A DNA stretch of 64,000 nucleotides from Cocos nucifera. Lineage: Eukaryota; Streptophyta; Magnoliopsida; Arecales; Arecaceae. Position numbers and translations under genes: made by a program. Positions 46,498 to 59,200 of the stretch are shown in pieces. The stretch is taken from contig QRFJ01004993.1 of assembly GCA_006176705.1 (NCBI GenBank), forward strand, positions 62,001 to 126,000. The letters are read 5' to 3'. Every line of letters starts with the position of its first letter. The first letter of the stretch is position 1. The notes under the pieces are model-generated. The model was not told where the DNA came from. It did no database searches and saw only the letters and a program-made list of their open reading frames with translations.

Positions 46498-49347
46498 TGT
46501 TGGGAATTATATCCTAAAGCTAATCATCTAGGCTGTAGATGGTTGAGCTGATTAAAAAATATATTTAAATTATAAATTAAATAAAATTTTTATTCTGATA
46601 ATTCATCACTTTTGTGCATCTTCCTGTAATGAACTCTTCTATGATGAAGTTCTTAGGACTATTTAGATTCGATAAAGGAGGATTTATCGTTTAGTCCTTA
46701 AACCTGTTCGTGACTAAATAATTCATTGTTATCAAGGATGACAACATAACATATCAAGTGTAGGTCATTGTATGCCATATATATTAGTTGTCCTCTTAAC
46801 CAAGAAGTATGTAGTACTGGTATGGCATGTAGGTGAAGTGTAGGGATATATTTCACTGAACGTGTCTAACTATGGAGCTCTCTGCTATCAAGAGTTGCTT
46901 ACGAAGGATATGGATATAAGTATCCCTTAGACCTGAGATCACCATGGTAGCTTACAAGCAACTCATTATACTTAGGTACCAGACTACTTGAATTTCTAAA
47001 TCAATGATGGAAGGCTATCAGATGCAGTCAAGTACTTATGAAGTCGGTGTGTGAGTTAAGATAGAATTGATCCCTTCAAGTGTTGGAGCAAGTGCATCAT
47101 TGTATTTTAATTTAGCAAAATCTCAGTCGGAGTGGTTCATTCGATGGATACTAAATTTTGAAATATGTTGTAGATGAATTGTAGGATTGATAGTTAAATC
47201 CTAGATCATCTTACGAGCATTGAGGTCAAGGAGATGAATTATATGATAACCATATGCCATAGGTTCGTAGATGTTGCATTGCGACTATTCGACCTATCTG
47301 GATGTCGGATACCATTACTAGATGGTCACATCAATTGATACAAGAATTGATTTCTGTGCTATTGACTTAGGGTTTGAACCTATGAGGTCACATACAATAA
47401 GAGTTTCTATCTGATCTAATAGCTGATCAAAGAGTTTCAATAGTCTAGGACTCTATGATCAAGAGTCCCACTGGACTAGGACTCTATGATCAAGAGTCCC
47501 ACTAGACTAGGACTCTACCTTTGTGGGTCCTGCTAAATGAAACTTTAAGTCCTACTTATCTGAAACTCTCTAATCAAGAGTTTCACTGATCTGGGACTCT
47601 GTGATTGTGAGTTTCATTCATTTGAGATATTAGGTTCAAGAGTTCCACTAGTTTGGAACTCTTCAAGAGTTTCATATAGATGGGACTCTATTGCCCAAAT
47701 ATCCATCCGATTAGAACTCTAATATTATTAGAGGATTAATTAGTAATTTGATTGCTGATTGACTTAATTTAATTGAGAGATGAGGATTCAATCAAATCTG
47801 ATCAAATTTGATTCGATTGGGTTCGACCCGATTAGGTCATGAGTTGACCTAATCGTTAAGGGAGATCCAATCCTGATTTGATCAGGACCTAGATATAATT
47901 AATTTTTAATTTAATTAAGATTTTATTAGGTTGAATTAAGTGTAATTTAGTTAGATTTGATCTAGTCTAATTGGATCTAGAAAAAATTATTTAGTTGAAA
48001 CCAATTTGGAAAAGTCGAATGAGTTTGAATTTCAAATGCTAGTTTTCCCTACGCCACCCTATTTTGACCCACACCATTCTTCATGCAAATTGTGAATTCA
48101 TGTGAGAGTTTTCCATGCCAAAAAGGTATCTACGCCCCCTTTTCTATCTACCTTTGACCTAGTCCAAAGGTTGGACTGGTTCAAAGTTAGTTGAATTTTG
48201 AATTTAACTTAGATGGTTTGAGTTTTGAACTTATCTCTCCCCTTCTTATCCATTCCCACATTGTCATGATTTTATCACACATTTTTTTGGGGTGATTTAT
48301 AATTGAGGGTGAGTAGAAGGAAAGTCCTTCTACTCATCACCCTCTTGGATGAGGAGTTGGAAAAGGATGAGACCCTAATTTGAATTCAAACACTTGTTGG
48401 AGGTTAAAACAAGTTCAACCTCCCAACTCTTATCCAAAACCCATGTGTATTTCCCACTATGTCACACATTTTAAAAAACTTTTTTGTATGGGCGTGCAAG
48501 GGACTACGTGAGGGATCAGAGAGGGTGTGTGAAGGGTTTCTAGAGAGAGACAAAACTAGAGAGGACCGCTATCTCTTGTGCTTAGAAAAGTCCAAGGGTT
48601 ACCTGCACCAACTTTTTCTTTCATACCTATTCTTTTATTTTTATTCTTTTTGTTTCCCATATTAAAAGAAATTTGAAGTAGGTGTTTAGTAGAGGGAGAG
48701 TCCCTCGATCTGTAAAAATTTGTTTCATAGGAAAATCCTAAAGACAGAGAGCGTGAGAAGATTTTCGAGCATCAGGGTTTCCTTGAGTGTTCAAAACCCT
48801 AGAGTTGGGACTCAGGGTTCGGATGGAGAGATCGAGTGCTGTGAGTATCAGATCGCCACCAAACTTTCTACACCACCTCATCATCTTCCATATATTATCT
48901 TCTAGCCTTCTAGAGTGTCCAAGAGATCAGAAGAAAGGTCATCGATCAGATCGATGAAGATCAACCATCGAAGGCTCCAGCAAGGAGCTAGCACTCCTAT
49001 GGAGCTAGTCGAGATCAGGAGCTCCATGTGGATCAACCGTAGAGGTCGGATGAGTATGTGGCTATAGTGCAGTGCCAGAGCTTCTTTTGATGGATTTGAA
49101 TTGCTGAGATCATCTAGCCACACACAGGTATCGTGTCCTACACATGAATCGATTAGCAAATACGATTTACTGATCGAATGCATCTTATTTTTCTAATTCA
49201 TATTAGCATGTCTTGATCCTAGCATAGGATTATTGATTAGATCAATGCATACCTAAATTAATATTAGATTAATTTTTTTACTTTTGCTATAATAAATTTT
49301 AAAAAAGTTTCGAAATGCATGCCCTAAATCCTGCACTATTTTCTTCA
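46498..49347 (+). repeat. Element F 5' LTR (2850 bp)
   Basis: TGTTGGGAATTATATCC to ACTATTTTCTTCA. Contains the tandem hairpin tract at 47448-47700. Frames at 48459-48665 and 48720-48905 lie in the LTR; only the first has a clear counterpart in the other LTR (56361-56567), and neither encodes a recognisable protein. Confidence 0.9.
47448..47700 (+). repeat. Tandem hairpin repeats in F 5' LTR
   Basis: Two perfect hairpins GGACTCT/AGAGTCC (47448-47468 and 47479-47499) repeat with a 31-bp period. Four or five degenerate units follow (for example GAACTCTTCAAGAGTTTC near 47665). The equivalent tract is at 55349-55600 in the 3' LTR. Confidence 0.8.
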
Positions 49348-49348
49348 A

Positions 49349-49360
49349 CGATATCAAAGC
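49349..49360 (+). other. Element F primer-binding site, degenerate
   Basis: CGATATCAAAGC, three mismatches from TGGTATCAGAGC, one base after the LTR. Confidence 0.75.
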
Positions 49361-51119
49361 AAGGATTGCTTGACATGCTTATATGTTAATTAAAAAAATT
49401 AAATATTAGTATATTTGATATGTTTGATCTGGATAACTTAGTAATCAAGGATGAATGAGCCACCAAGTCATCCGATCATAAAGGATAAGTATGGTTTAAA
49501 GGCCATCTTCTTCCATTTAGTGGGGTTTCCTTATGACGATAGGGGTGCCACCATGAACTCATTCATTAAGATGAGCAATGAAAGAATTTTTTATTAAAAT
49601 AGTTTTAATTAAAATTAAACATGAATATATTAGATTAGTTCTAATATGTAATTCATTATTTAATTTTTTCATGCTTTATTTTCTATTATGAAACTAGCAA
49701 TAGGTTGCTGTTTCTAAAATGAGCTGACCCATTTCTAAAATGAGTTAACCCATTTAGCAAACAGAGAATGAAAACCCTTCAAAATTTAAAAATTATTTTT
49801 GAAATATCAAACCCTAACCCATTAGTCCAAAACCTAATTAAAAGAATTAAGTGTTGTTTATAGGATCTAGAATTGTGAATTAAAGATCTTAAGACAAATG
49901 CATAAAACTATGGATTAAAGGGTTAGATGAATTAGGTCCATTAATTAGATTAGACCTAAGATTAGTCAAAGAATGGACTTAACTACAGTAATTGATCAAA
50001 TCTAACCAAATATTAAAATATATTAGGTCAAGGACACTCTAGTTTCAACTTCAATAGTTATAGTTGAATGAGTCCATATCTTTAATAAAAGACCAAGATG
50101 GACTTAATTCATGGCTAAGTGGTCTAGCCCGAAATTACTAGGTTGATTCGATTGAACGTAATTAATTGGTTGGTGTCTAAGGTAAGTTTGGCGATCTAGA
50201 CCAATAATTTTTAATTAAAAACTATTTGCATTGATACGATCTTTGACGAGTTAATAACATATCCCTTCCATTGATCTCACTTACCTGACCGACATGGTCG
50301 ATTAGGATTTGATTAGATCACTTAGTGATTCGAGCTGATCCATGTCATTAGGAATCAATTTAACCAATTTCAATCAATAAGACTGAATTAGGTACCCATG
50401 AACCAAATTTGATCCTAGTCCTAACATATTGACTTGGTGAAATTAGTGGGAGGATTTGATTTGGTGAAGTTAGCGGGAGTAAATTGGTTTGTATCTTTTC
50501 TATCCTTAAATCACAAGTAACCTAAATTCTCTAAATTATTAGATCCTTAAATGACTAAGTTATGGGGATAACTGAGTTATAGCCTCCCATTAAGATGAAT
50601 AGTAATGAGTCCAATTTTTTAGATGGACATTGGAGGTTCCTTACATCTGATATTCATCTAGATATTGAAATTACTGTCCATCCTATGATGATTAGATCAT
50701 ACTTTTTTAATGGTGATCAGGTTGACCAGAGCTTTCCTCAGGCCTGATTATCATTGGTTTAATGCACCGAATTCAATCATGTTAATGATTGGATCTAACC
50801 AGACCTTTTTAGTGGAGGTCATAGCCTATTAAATTGACTTCTAGGATAAAATCTAATTACTAAAAATTATTTAAAAAAATAATTGATTGTAAATCTATCT
50901 GTAGATGCAAATGGGTTAGCTAGAGCTTTTTTCAGGCCCATTTGTAGTTTATATGGATTCTAGTACCCACTAAGGAGTTAGTGTAATTTCTTGAATTGGA
51001 GGTAGAGGCTACTAATTCGTTAAAAATAGTGGAAGAACCTTTAGACTAAAGTTCAAATCTTTAGGGTTAATTAATTTAAGTACTAATATGATCTTATATT
51101 TTTCTTTCAGATAAATAAA
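49361..51119 (+). other. Element F 5' leader, noncoding
   Basis: About 1.76 kb without a coding frame. It holds the third copy of the conserved hairpin near its start (49476-49536). Only parts align with the leaders of B and D, for example the block near 50170-50290. Confidence 0.75.
49476..49536 (+). other. Conserved leader hairpin (F copy)
   Basis: Arms TCATAAAGGA (49476-49485) and TCCTTATGA (49528-49536) pair with one bulged A. The loop has GTTTAAAGGCC (49494-49504) and CCATTTAGTGG, and is followed by AGGGGTGCC, as in D (AGGGGTGCT) and nearly in B (AGGGATGTT). Confidence 0.6.
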
Positions 51120-52540
51120 ATGGCTAGTGTAAGTTTGCTCCATTCACTAATGGACAGTTGCAAGGATTTAGGATTTGAATATGAGGAGTTTAGTGTTAAC
51201 CCTAATCAGACAGACCTAAAGAAAAATTATCCTCTTGACCCGAGTAGACTGAATAGAAGAAATTAGCAAGTGGCTGCTAGTCAAGACTATTATATGATAA
51301 CACCTTGCAATTTCTTCATTTTTGATATATCTACCTGGGTATTGGATACCGAAAGTCCAAGTCACATACGTAATTCATTGCACGAACTTTAAATTAGTAG
51401 AAAATTTGAGAATGGTGATAGATTTCTTAATGTTGGAGATGAAAGTAAAATTTCAGTCCTAGCATTAGAAACTCTTGAGCTTATTTTAAAAATAATAATG
51501 TCATTTTAAGTGACTGTCACTATTGTCCATCTTTTATGATGAACATAATATTTGTTGGGCTTCTGGCCTAAGATGATTATTGTTTATCAATAAAAAAAAT
51601 TATTATGATATTATTATGAATGATATTACAGTAATACGAGAATAATTAAGAAATGACATTTATGTTTTATCATAGTCTATTAGTGTAATATACATATCAA
51701 ATAAACATCCAAAATTAGATAATATCTTCGATGCCTATCTTTGACACTATAGGCTCGATCATATAAACAAGAATAGGATCAATAGGTTAGTCAAGGAGAA
51801 TATCCTTGACATCGATGATTGTGAATCATTGAACACCTGTGAGTCCTACCTTCTTGGTAAGATGATCAAATCATCTTTTATTGGAAAGGATGAATGGGCT
51901 ACTGAACTTCTGAATCTAGTACATACTGATGTATGTGGACCTATGAACATATGTGCTAGAGGTGGGTTCTACTACTTCATTACATTTACTGACAGCCTAT
52001 CTAGGTATGGGTATGTCTATCTTATGAAGAGTAAATCTAATTTGTTTGAAATATTCAAACGATATGGAAATGAGGTGACAAATAACTTGGGAAGAGTATT
52101 AAAACTCTTCAGTCAGATCGAGGAGGTGAATACCTTTCCAATGAATTTTTGACATATTTAGGAGATAATGAGATTCTCTCATAATAGACCCCTCCTAGAA
52201 CACCACAGCATAATGGTGTATCTAAAAGGAGGAATCAGATCCTGTTAGATATGGTTCGATCCATGATGGGGTTTGCGAGTCTGCCTATTTCTTTCTGGGG
52301 GTATGCACTTGAGACTTCTTATTTTATTTTGAACAATGTTTCAAGAAAGTCTATTACAAAGACTCCATATGAGATATTGACTGGGCATAGGCCGACACTC
52401 TCTCACCTTAGGATTTAGGGATGTCTAGCTTATGTCAAACATTTGTGGTCCAAAAAACTTGGATCAAGGTCTGATAAGTGCTTGTTCATTGGATACCCCA
52501 AGGAAACTAGAAGTTATTACTTCTACCTTGCTGAAGAAAA
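51120..52540 (+). pseudogene. Element F vestigial gag-protease-integrase
   Basis: ATG at 51120 (MASVSLLHSLMDS) begins like the gag of A and G. Within about 40 codons it passes to sequence found after the zinc knuckle in G (NYPLDPSRLNRRN), so nearly all of gag including the knuckle is gone. Protease has STWVLDTESPSH in place of DTG/DSG. Integrase: RLDHINKNRINRL, CESY (second Cys lost), LVHTDVCGP kept, SDRGGEY replaced after a frameshift near 52110, and GVSKRRN with the catalytic Glu changed to Lys. Not functional. Confidence 0.85.
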
Positions 52541-52543
52541 AAG

Positions 52544-54387
52544 GTGTTCGTCAATAATAGGATAGTCTTTTTGGAAGAGGAGTTTCTTATGGAAGGAACA
52601 GCTGCCTCTAATGTTGAGCATGCTGAAGTTCAACAGGTGGAAGAACCGATATATTCTAGTGAACCTACAGAACTAGATTTGATAAAATCAAACCTAGAGC
52701 CCGTTATAGAGGCACCTTTAAGGAGATCCAATAGAGTACCATGTCAATTGGATAGATTCTATGATTTCTTAGTCCAGAATGATGATCCTATTGAACTCGA
52801 TGAGAATGATGACGATCCAATCACCTACATGGATGCCATGCAAAGATCCAATTTTGATAAGTGGCTGGAAGCCATGAAGTCTGAAATGAAGTCCATGAAG
52901 ATCAATGGTATATGGACACTGGTTAATCCACCTGAAGGGATAAAATTCATTGAGTGTAAGTGGACTTTTAAAAGAAAAAGGGGTATAGATGAGAAGGTGA
53001 AGACCTATAAAGCCCATCTGATTGTCAAGGAATATCATCAATATTATGGTATTGACTATGATGAGATGTTTGTCCCAGTGATAATGCTCAAATTCATTCA
53101 GATTATGCTTATGATAGCAGCATATCTAGACTATGAGATCTGGTAGATGGATATGAAAATAGCTTTTGTAAATGAAGAGCTGGATAAAGAGGTGTATATG
53201 ATACAGCCTGAGGGTTTCACATCTATAGATGAGTCTAAGGTGTGCAAGCTTCAAAGATCCATCTATGGATTAAAGCAGGTATCGCAGAGTTGGAACATGA
53301 ATTTTGATAAAGTAATCAAAATGTATGGCTTTGTTAAGAATAGAGAAGAACTCTACATATACAAATGGGCTAATGGTTCTATAGTTGTATTTTTTGTACT
53401 GTATATGGATGATATTCTCTTAATCGAGAATGACATCCCTGCATTATAGAGAATAAAGGTTTGATTATTGTCATAATTCTCTATGAAGAACTTAGGAGAA
53501 GCTTTCTATATCTTAGGGATGAAGATCTATAGAGATTGATCTAAAAGGTTGCTTGGGTTGTTCCAGTCCATGTACATCGATACCATACTGAATAGATTTA
53601 GTATGGCAAATTTCAAGGAAGGCTATCTTCTGATAGGCCATGAAATTACTCTCTCAAAGAGGGATTGTCCGACAACTCCTCAAGAGAGAGAGCATATGAG
53701 TAGAATACCATATGCTTCGACAGTGGATTCTATTATATATGCCATGATGTATACAAGACTAGATGTGGCATACTCACTAGGGATAGTGAGTACGTACCAA
53801 TCTGATCTGGATGAGAATCACTAGAAGGTTGTAAAAATAATTCTGAAGTATTTGAAAAATACTAAGAACCAATGGCTCATCTATGGAGATGCTGACTTGA
53901 AACTTGTGGGATATACTGATTTCAATTTTTAGTCAGATCATGATGAAGCAAGAGTATGTCAGGTTATGTATTTATCCTGAATAGTGTAGCGGTCTACTAG
54001 AAGAGTTCTAAGCAGCATACTGTAATCAATTCTATGTGCGAGGTAGAGTATGTCGCGACATTTGATGTTGTGAAGGAAGCTGTGTCGCTGTGGAAGTTCA
54101 TCGATGAGCTGGGAGTGGCACCCTCCTTGGATGGTCCGGTTTTGCTTTACTGTGACAACACTAAAGCCATAGCTCAAGCAAAGAAACCGAAGGTACATTA
54201 GCACACTAAGCATATTCTACATCGCTATCATCTTATATGAGAGATCGTGGAGCGAGGTGACATCGACCTTCAGAAGATTGATGAAAAGAAAAACATGGCT
54301 GACCCTTTTACTAAAGCTCTTGGAATCAAAGAGTTCGATAATCATAAATGAAAGATGGGTATTCGATACTATTCTGAATGGCTTTAG
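52544..54387 (+). pseudogene. Element F RT-RNase H, broken
   Basis: Open 52544-53146 (linker and RT N-terminus), 53147-53449 (RT with MDMKIAFVN and an intact LYMDDILL box near 53400-53425) and 53549-53824 (connection). RNase H pieces follow (YCDNTKAIAQAKKPK near 54150-54200, DPFTKALG near 54300-54325), ending SEWL and stop at 54385-54387. Stops at 53144, 53447, 53822 and others. Confidence 0.88.
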
Positions 54388-54389
54388 TC

Positions 54390-54400
54390 TAAGTGGGAGT
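54390..54400 (+). other. Element F polypurine tract
   Basis: TAAGTGGGAGT directly before the 3' LTR. Confidence 0.85.
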
Positions 54401-57251
54401 TGTTGAAAATTGTATCCTAAAGCTAATCATCTAAGCTATAGATGGTTGAGCTGATTATAAAATATACTTAAATTATAAATTGAATAAAATTTTTATTCTG
54501 GCAATTCATCATTTTTGTGCATCTTCCTGTAATGAACTCTTCTATGATGAAGTTCTTAGGACTATTTAGACTTGATAAAGAAGAATTTATCATTTAGTCC
54601 TTAAACCTATTTGCGACCAAATGATTCGTTGTTACCAAGGATGACAACGTATCGAGTGTAGGTCGTTATGTGCCATATGTGTTAGTTATCCTCTTAACCA
54701 AGGAGTATGTAGTACTGGTATGGCATGTAGGTGAAGTGTAGGGATATATTTCACTGAACATGATCTAACTACGAAGCTCTCTGCTGTCAAGAGTTGCTCG
54801 CAAAAGATATAGATATAAGTATTCCTTAGACCTAAGATCATCACGATGGCTTGCAAGCAACTCACTATACTTAGGTTTCGAACTATCTGAATTTCTAATT
54901 CAGTGATGGAAGGCTACTGAGTGCAGTCAAGTACTTATGAAGTTGGTGCATGAGTCAAGATGAAATTGACCCCTCTAAGTGTTGGAGCAAGTGCATCATT
55001 GTATTTTAATTTAGCAAAACCTCAATCGGGATGGTTTTTTTGATGGACACTGAATTTTAAAATATACTATAGATGAATTTTTAGGATTGAAAGTTAAATC
55101 CTATGTCATCTTTTGAGCATTAAGGTCAAGGGGATGAATTATATGGTAACAATATGCCATAGGTTCATCGATGTTCTATTGTGACTATTCGATCTATCCG
55201 GACGTTGGGTACCATTGCTAGATGGTCATATCGATTGGTATAGAAAATTGATTTCTATGCTACCGACTTAGGGTTTGAACCTATGAAGTCACACATAATA
55301 GAAGTTTCTACTTGATCTGATGACTGATTGATGAGCTCCAATGGTCTAGGATTCTATGGTCAAGAGTCCCACTGGATTGAGACTCTATGACCAGGAGTCC
55401 CACTAGACTGGGACTCTACCTTTATGAGTTTCAATGGACTAGAACTTTAAGTCCTACTTATCTAAAACTCTTTAATCAAGAGTCCTACCAGTTTAGAACT
55501 CTGTGATCATGAGTTTCATTCATTTGGGATACTGGGTTCAAGAGTCCTACTGGTATGGGACTCTTCAAGAGTTTCATATAAAATGGGACTCTATTGCCCA
55601 GACACCCATCCAATTAGAACTCTAATATTATTCAAGGATTAATTAATAATTTGATTAATGATTAGCTCAAATTGATTGATTGATGAGGATTCGATCAAAT
55701 CTAATCAGATTGGATTCGATTGGGTTTGACTTGATTAGGTTATGAGTTGACCTAATCGCTAAAGAAGATTCAATCCTAATTTGATCAGGATCTGGACCTA
55801 ATTAATTTCTAATTTGATTAAAATTTTATTAGATTGGATTAAGGCTAATTTAGTTAGATTTGACCTAGTCTATTTGGGTCTAGAAAAATTAGTTTAGTCA
55901 AAACCAATTTGGAAAAGTCAAATGAGTTTGAATTTCAAATGCTAGTTCTCCCTACGCCACCCTATTTTGACCCACATCATTCTTCACATGAATTGTGAAT
56001 TCATGTGAGAGTTCCCCATGCCAAAAAGGTATCTATGCCTCCTTTTCTATCTACTTTTGACTTGGGCCAAATGTTGGACCGGTTCAAAGTTAGTTGAATT
56101 TTGAATTCAACTTAGATGGTTTGAGTTTTGAACTTATCTCTCCCCTTCTTATCCATTCCCACATTGCCATGATATTATTGCACTTTTTTTTTAGGTGATT
56201 TCTAATTGAGGGCAAGTAGAAGGAGAGTCCTTATGCTCATCACCATCTTGGATGAGGCATTGAAAAAGGATAAGACCCCATTTGAATTCAAACACTTGTT
56301 GGAGGTTAAAACAAGTTCAACCACCCAACTCTTATCCAAAACCCATGCATATTTCCCACTGTGTCACAGATTTTAAAAAAGTTTTTTATGTGGGCATGCA
56401 TGGGACTACATGAGGGATCAGAGAGGGTGCATGAAGGTTTTTTGGAGAGAGAAAAAACTAGAGAGAAGTGCTATCTCTTATGCATAGAAAAGTCCAAGGT
56501 TTACTTGCGCCAACTTTTTCTTTCACACCTCTTCTTTTATTTTTTTTTCTTTTTGTTGCCTATCTAAGAAGAAATTTGAGAGTGGTTTTTTGGTAGAGGG
56601 AGAGTCCCTCTACTTGTAAAAATTTATTTTATAGAAAAATTCCAAAGAGAGAGGGTGTGAGAAGATTTTCGGGCATCAAGGTTTTTTTGAGTGTTCAAAA
56701 CCCTAGAGTTGGGACTCAGGGTTTAGGTGGAGAGATCGAGTGCTGTGAGCATCGAATCACCATCAAATTTTCTATACCACCTCATCATCCTCCATATATT
56801 ATCTTCTAGCATTCTAGAGTGTCTGGGAGATCAAGAGAAAGGTCGTCGATTAGATTGACGAAGATCAGCCATTGAAGGCTCCAGCAAGGAGCTATCACTC
56901 TGATGGAGCTGGTCAGGACCAAGAGCTCCATGTGGACCAACCGTAGAGGCCAAATGAGTGTGCAACAATAGCATGATGCCAGAGCTTCTTCCAATAGATT
57001 CAAATCATGAAGATCATCTACCTGCACACAGGTATCATGTCCTGCACACAAATCAGTCAATAAATACGATTTGCTGATCAAATGCATCTTATTTTTCTAA
57101 TTCATATTAGCATGTCTAGATCCTAGTGTAGGATTATTGATTAGATCCATGCATACCTAAATTAGTATTAGATTAATTTTTCTACTTTTGTTATAATAAA
57201 ATTTGAAAAAGTTTCAAAATGCATGCCCTAAACCCTGCACTATTTCCTTCA
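54401..57251 (+). repeat. Element F 3' LTR (2851 bp)
   Basis: TGTTGAAAATTGTATCC to TATTTCCTTCA, then CCATA. Near-equal in length to the 5' LTR, with moderate divergence. Hairpin tract at 55349-55600. Confidence 0.9.
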
Positions 57252-57256
57252 CCATA

Positions 57257-57571
57257 TCAGTGTCTCCATACTTTTTGGTTAAGAGGGCAACCAACCCATA
57301 CGGCACATATTGACCTACACTCGATAAATGTTGTCATTCTTATAATAACGTATGATTTGGTTGTGAACATGATTTAAGAATTATTCGATAAATCCTCTTT
57401 TATCGATCATTTATTATTCTAAGAACTTCATCATGAAAGGAGTTCTATGAAGATGCAATATGATGATCTACCAAAAATAACTTTTATTAATTAAAATTTA
57501 ATTCATATACATATATAAGAACTCAACTATCTACTGCTTAGATGATTGACTTTAGGATACTATTTCTAGCA
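57257..57571 (-). repeat. Element G 3' LTR, segment 3 (its 5' end)
   Basis: Completes G's LTR after insertion F and ends TATTTCTAGCA. On the minus strand this is TGCTAGAAATAGTATCC, the LTR start with one change from TGTT. Confidence 0.8.
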
Positions 57572-57582
57572 ATCTCCCACTT
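57572..57582 (-). other. Element G polypurine tract
   Basis: Plus strand ATCTCCCACTT, minus AAGTGGGAGAT, between the LTR and the polyprotein stop at 57586-57588. Confidence 0.88.
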
Positions 57583-57585
57583 GAA

Positions 57586-59200
57586 TTAGAGCCAAATAGA
57601 ATGGTATCTAACACCCATCTTTAATTTATGATCATCAAACTCCTTGCTTTCGAGGGCTTTAGTAAATGGGTCAACCTAGTTTTCTTTTCCATCGATCTTC
57701 TAAAGATTAACATCACCTCAATCAATGATCTCTCGCATAAGATGATAGTGACACAAAATGTACTTGGTTCTCTGGTGAGACTTTGTTTTCTTCGCTTGAG
57801 CAATGGCTCCAGTGCTATCATAATATAGCAAAACAGGACCATCTAGCGATGGTGCCACTTCTAGCTCATCGATGAACTTCTGGAACCAAACAGCTTCTTT
57901 GGCAAATATCGGATGCCGTGATGTACTCCATCTCATAAACAGAATCGACTATAATATGCTGCTTGAAATTTTTCTAGCAGATTTCTCCACCATTTAAGAT
58001 GAAAATGTATCTCGACATGCTCTTGCTATCATCATGGTCTGACTGGAAACTAGAATCAGTATATCCTATAAGTTTTAAGTCAAATTATCCATCAATGAGC
58101 CACTGATCCTTAGTATTTTTTAAATACTTAAGGATTATCTTTACAACCTTCCAGTGGTTCTCACCTAGATCAGACTAGTACCTGCTCGCTATCCTTAGTG
58201 AGTAGGCACCATTTGATTTCGTATATGTCATGGTGTACATGATAGATCCGACTATCGAAGGATGTAGAATTCTACTCATACACACTCTCTCTTCAGGAGT
58301 TGTTAGACAATCCTTCTTAGAGAGTAATTTTTTGGCTTATCAGTAGATAGCCTTTCTTGAAATTTTCTATGTTGAACCTTCGTAGCACAGTATCAATGTA
58401 AGTGGATTGGGATAACTCAAGCATCCTTTTAGATCTATCTCTATAGATCTTCATTCCTAGGATGTAGGATGTTTCTTTCAAATCTTTCATAGAGAGCTGA
58501 GATGACAACCATACCTTGATTTTCTATAACTCATGATTGTCATTCCTGATTAAAAGAATATCATCCATATACAATACAAGAAATACAATCATAGAACTAT
58601 TTGTCCATTTATACATACAAAGCTCTTCTCCATTCCTAATGAGGTCATATATCTTGATTGTCTAATCAAAACACATGTTCCAACTCCTTGAAGCTTGCTT
58701 TAGTCCATAAATGAATCTGTTTAGCTTGCATACTTTAGATTCATCTATGGATGTGAACCCTTCAGGTTGTATCATATGCACTTCTTTTGATAGCTCTCCA
58801 TTAAGAAAAGCGATTTTGACATTCATTTTCTACATAATCTAAGTGTGCTGCTATTGCAAGCAAAATTTGAATGGACTTAAGCATTGCCATAGGAGAGAAC
58901 ATCTCGTCATAGTCAATACCATAATATTGATAATATTCCTGGATAACTAGATGGGCTTTATAGATCTCCATCTTCCCATCTGCTTCTCCTTTTCTCTTGA
59001 AAACCCATTTATATCCTATGGATTTTATCCCTTCAAATGGATCAAGGGGTGTCCATACAATGTTGATCTTCATGGATTCCATCTCGAATTTCGTGGCATC
59101 AAGCCATTTCTCAGAGTCGAGCCTTTTTATGACATTCATATAAGTGATGGATCCTCATTGTTCTTATTTAGTTTGATAGGATCACCATCCCAAACCAAGA
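57586..59200 (-). pseudogene. Element G RT-RNase H, broken
   Basis: The minus strand ends HSIWL stop at 57586. RNase H region near 57720-58100 (YYDSTGAIAQAKKTKSHQRT). RT connection IYRDRSKRMLELSQSTYIDT near 58400-58470, with an intact LYMDDILLI box near 58555-58580. The RT N-terminus is at 58801-59139 (KWLDATKFEMESMKINIVW). Frames are broken at several points. Closely related to F's protein. Confidence 0.87.

Larger units (their letters stand above)
46498..57251 (+). mobile_element. Element F: gag-deleted copia retrotransposon
   Basis: Exact CCATA duplications flank it (46493-46497 and 57252-57256). LTRs 46498-49347 and 54401-57251, degenerate PBS at 49349, PPT at 54390-54400. The internal region has a leader, a vestigial gag fused to protease, then integrase, RT and RNase H, all with stops. 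It is inserted in the LTR of the related element G in the opposite orientation. Confidence 0.92.

Noticed and set aside
47440..47700. CRISPR-like appearance of 31-bp repeats
   Set aside because: Units are contiguous with no unique spacers, degenerate quickly, and lie inside a plant LTR in both copies.
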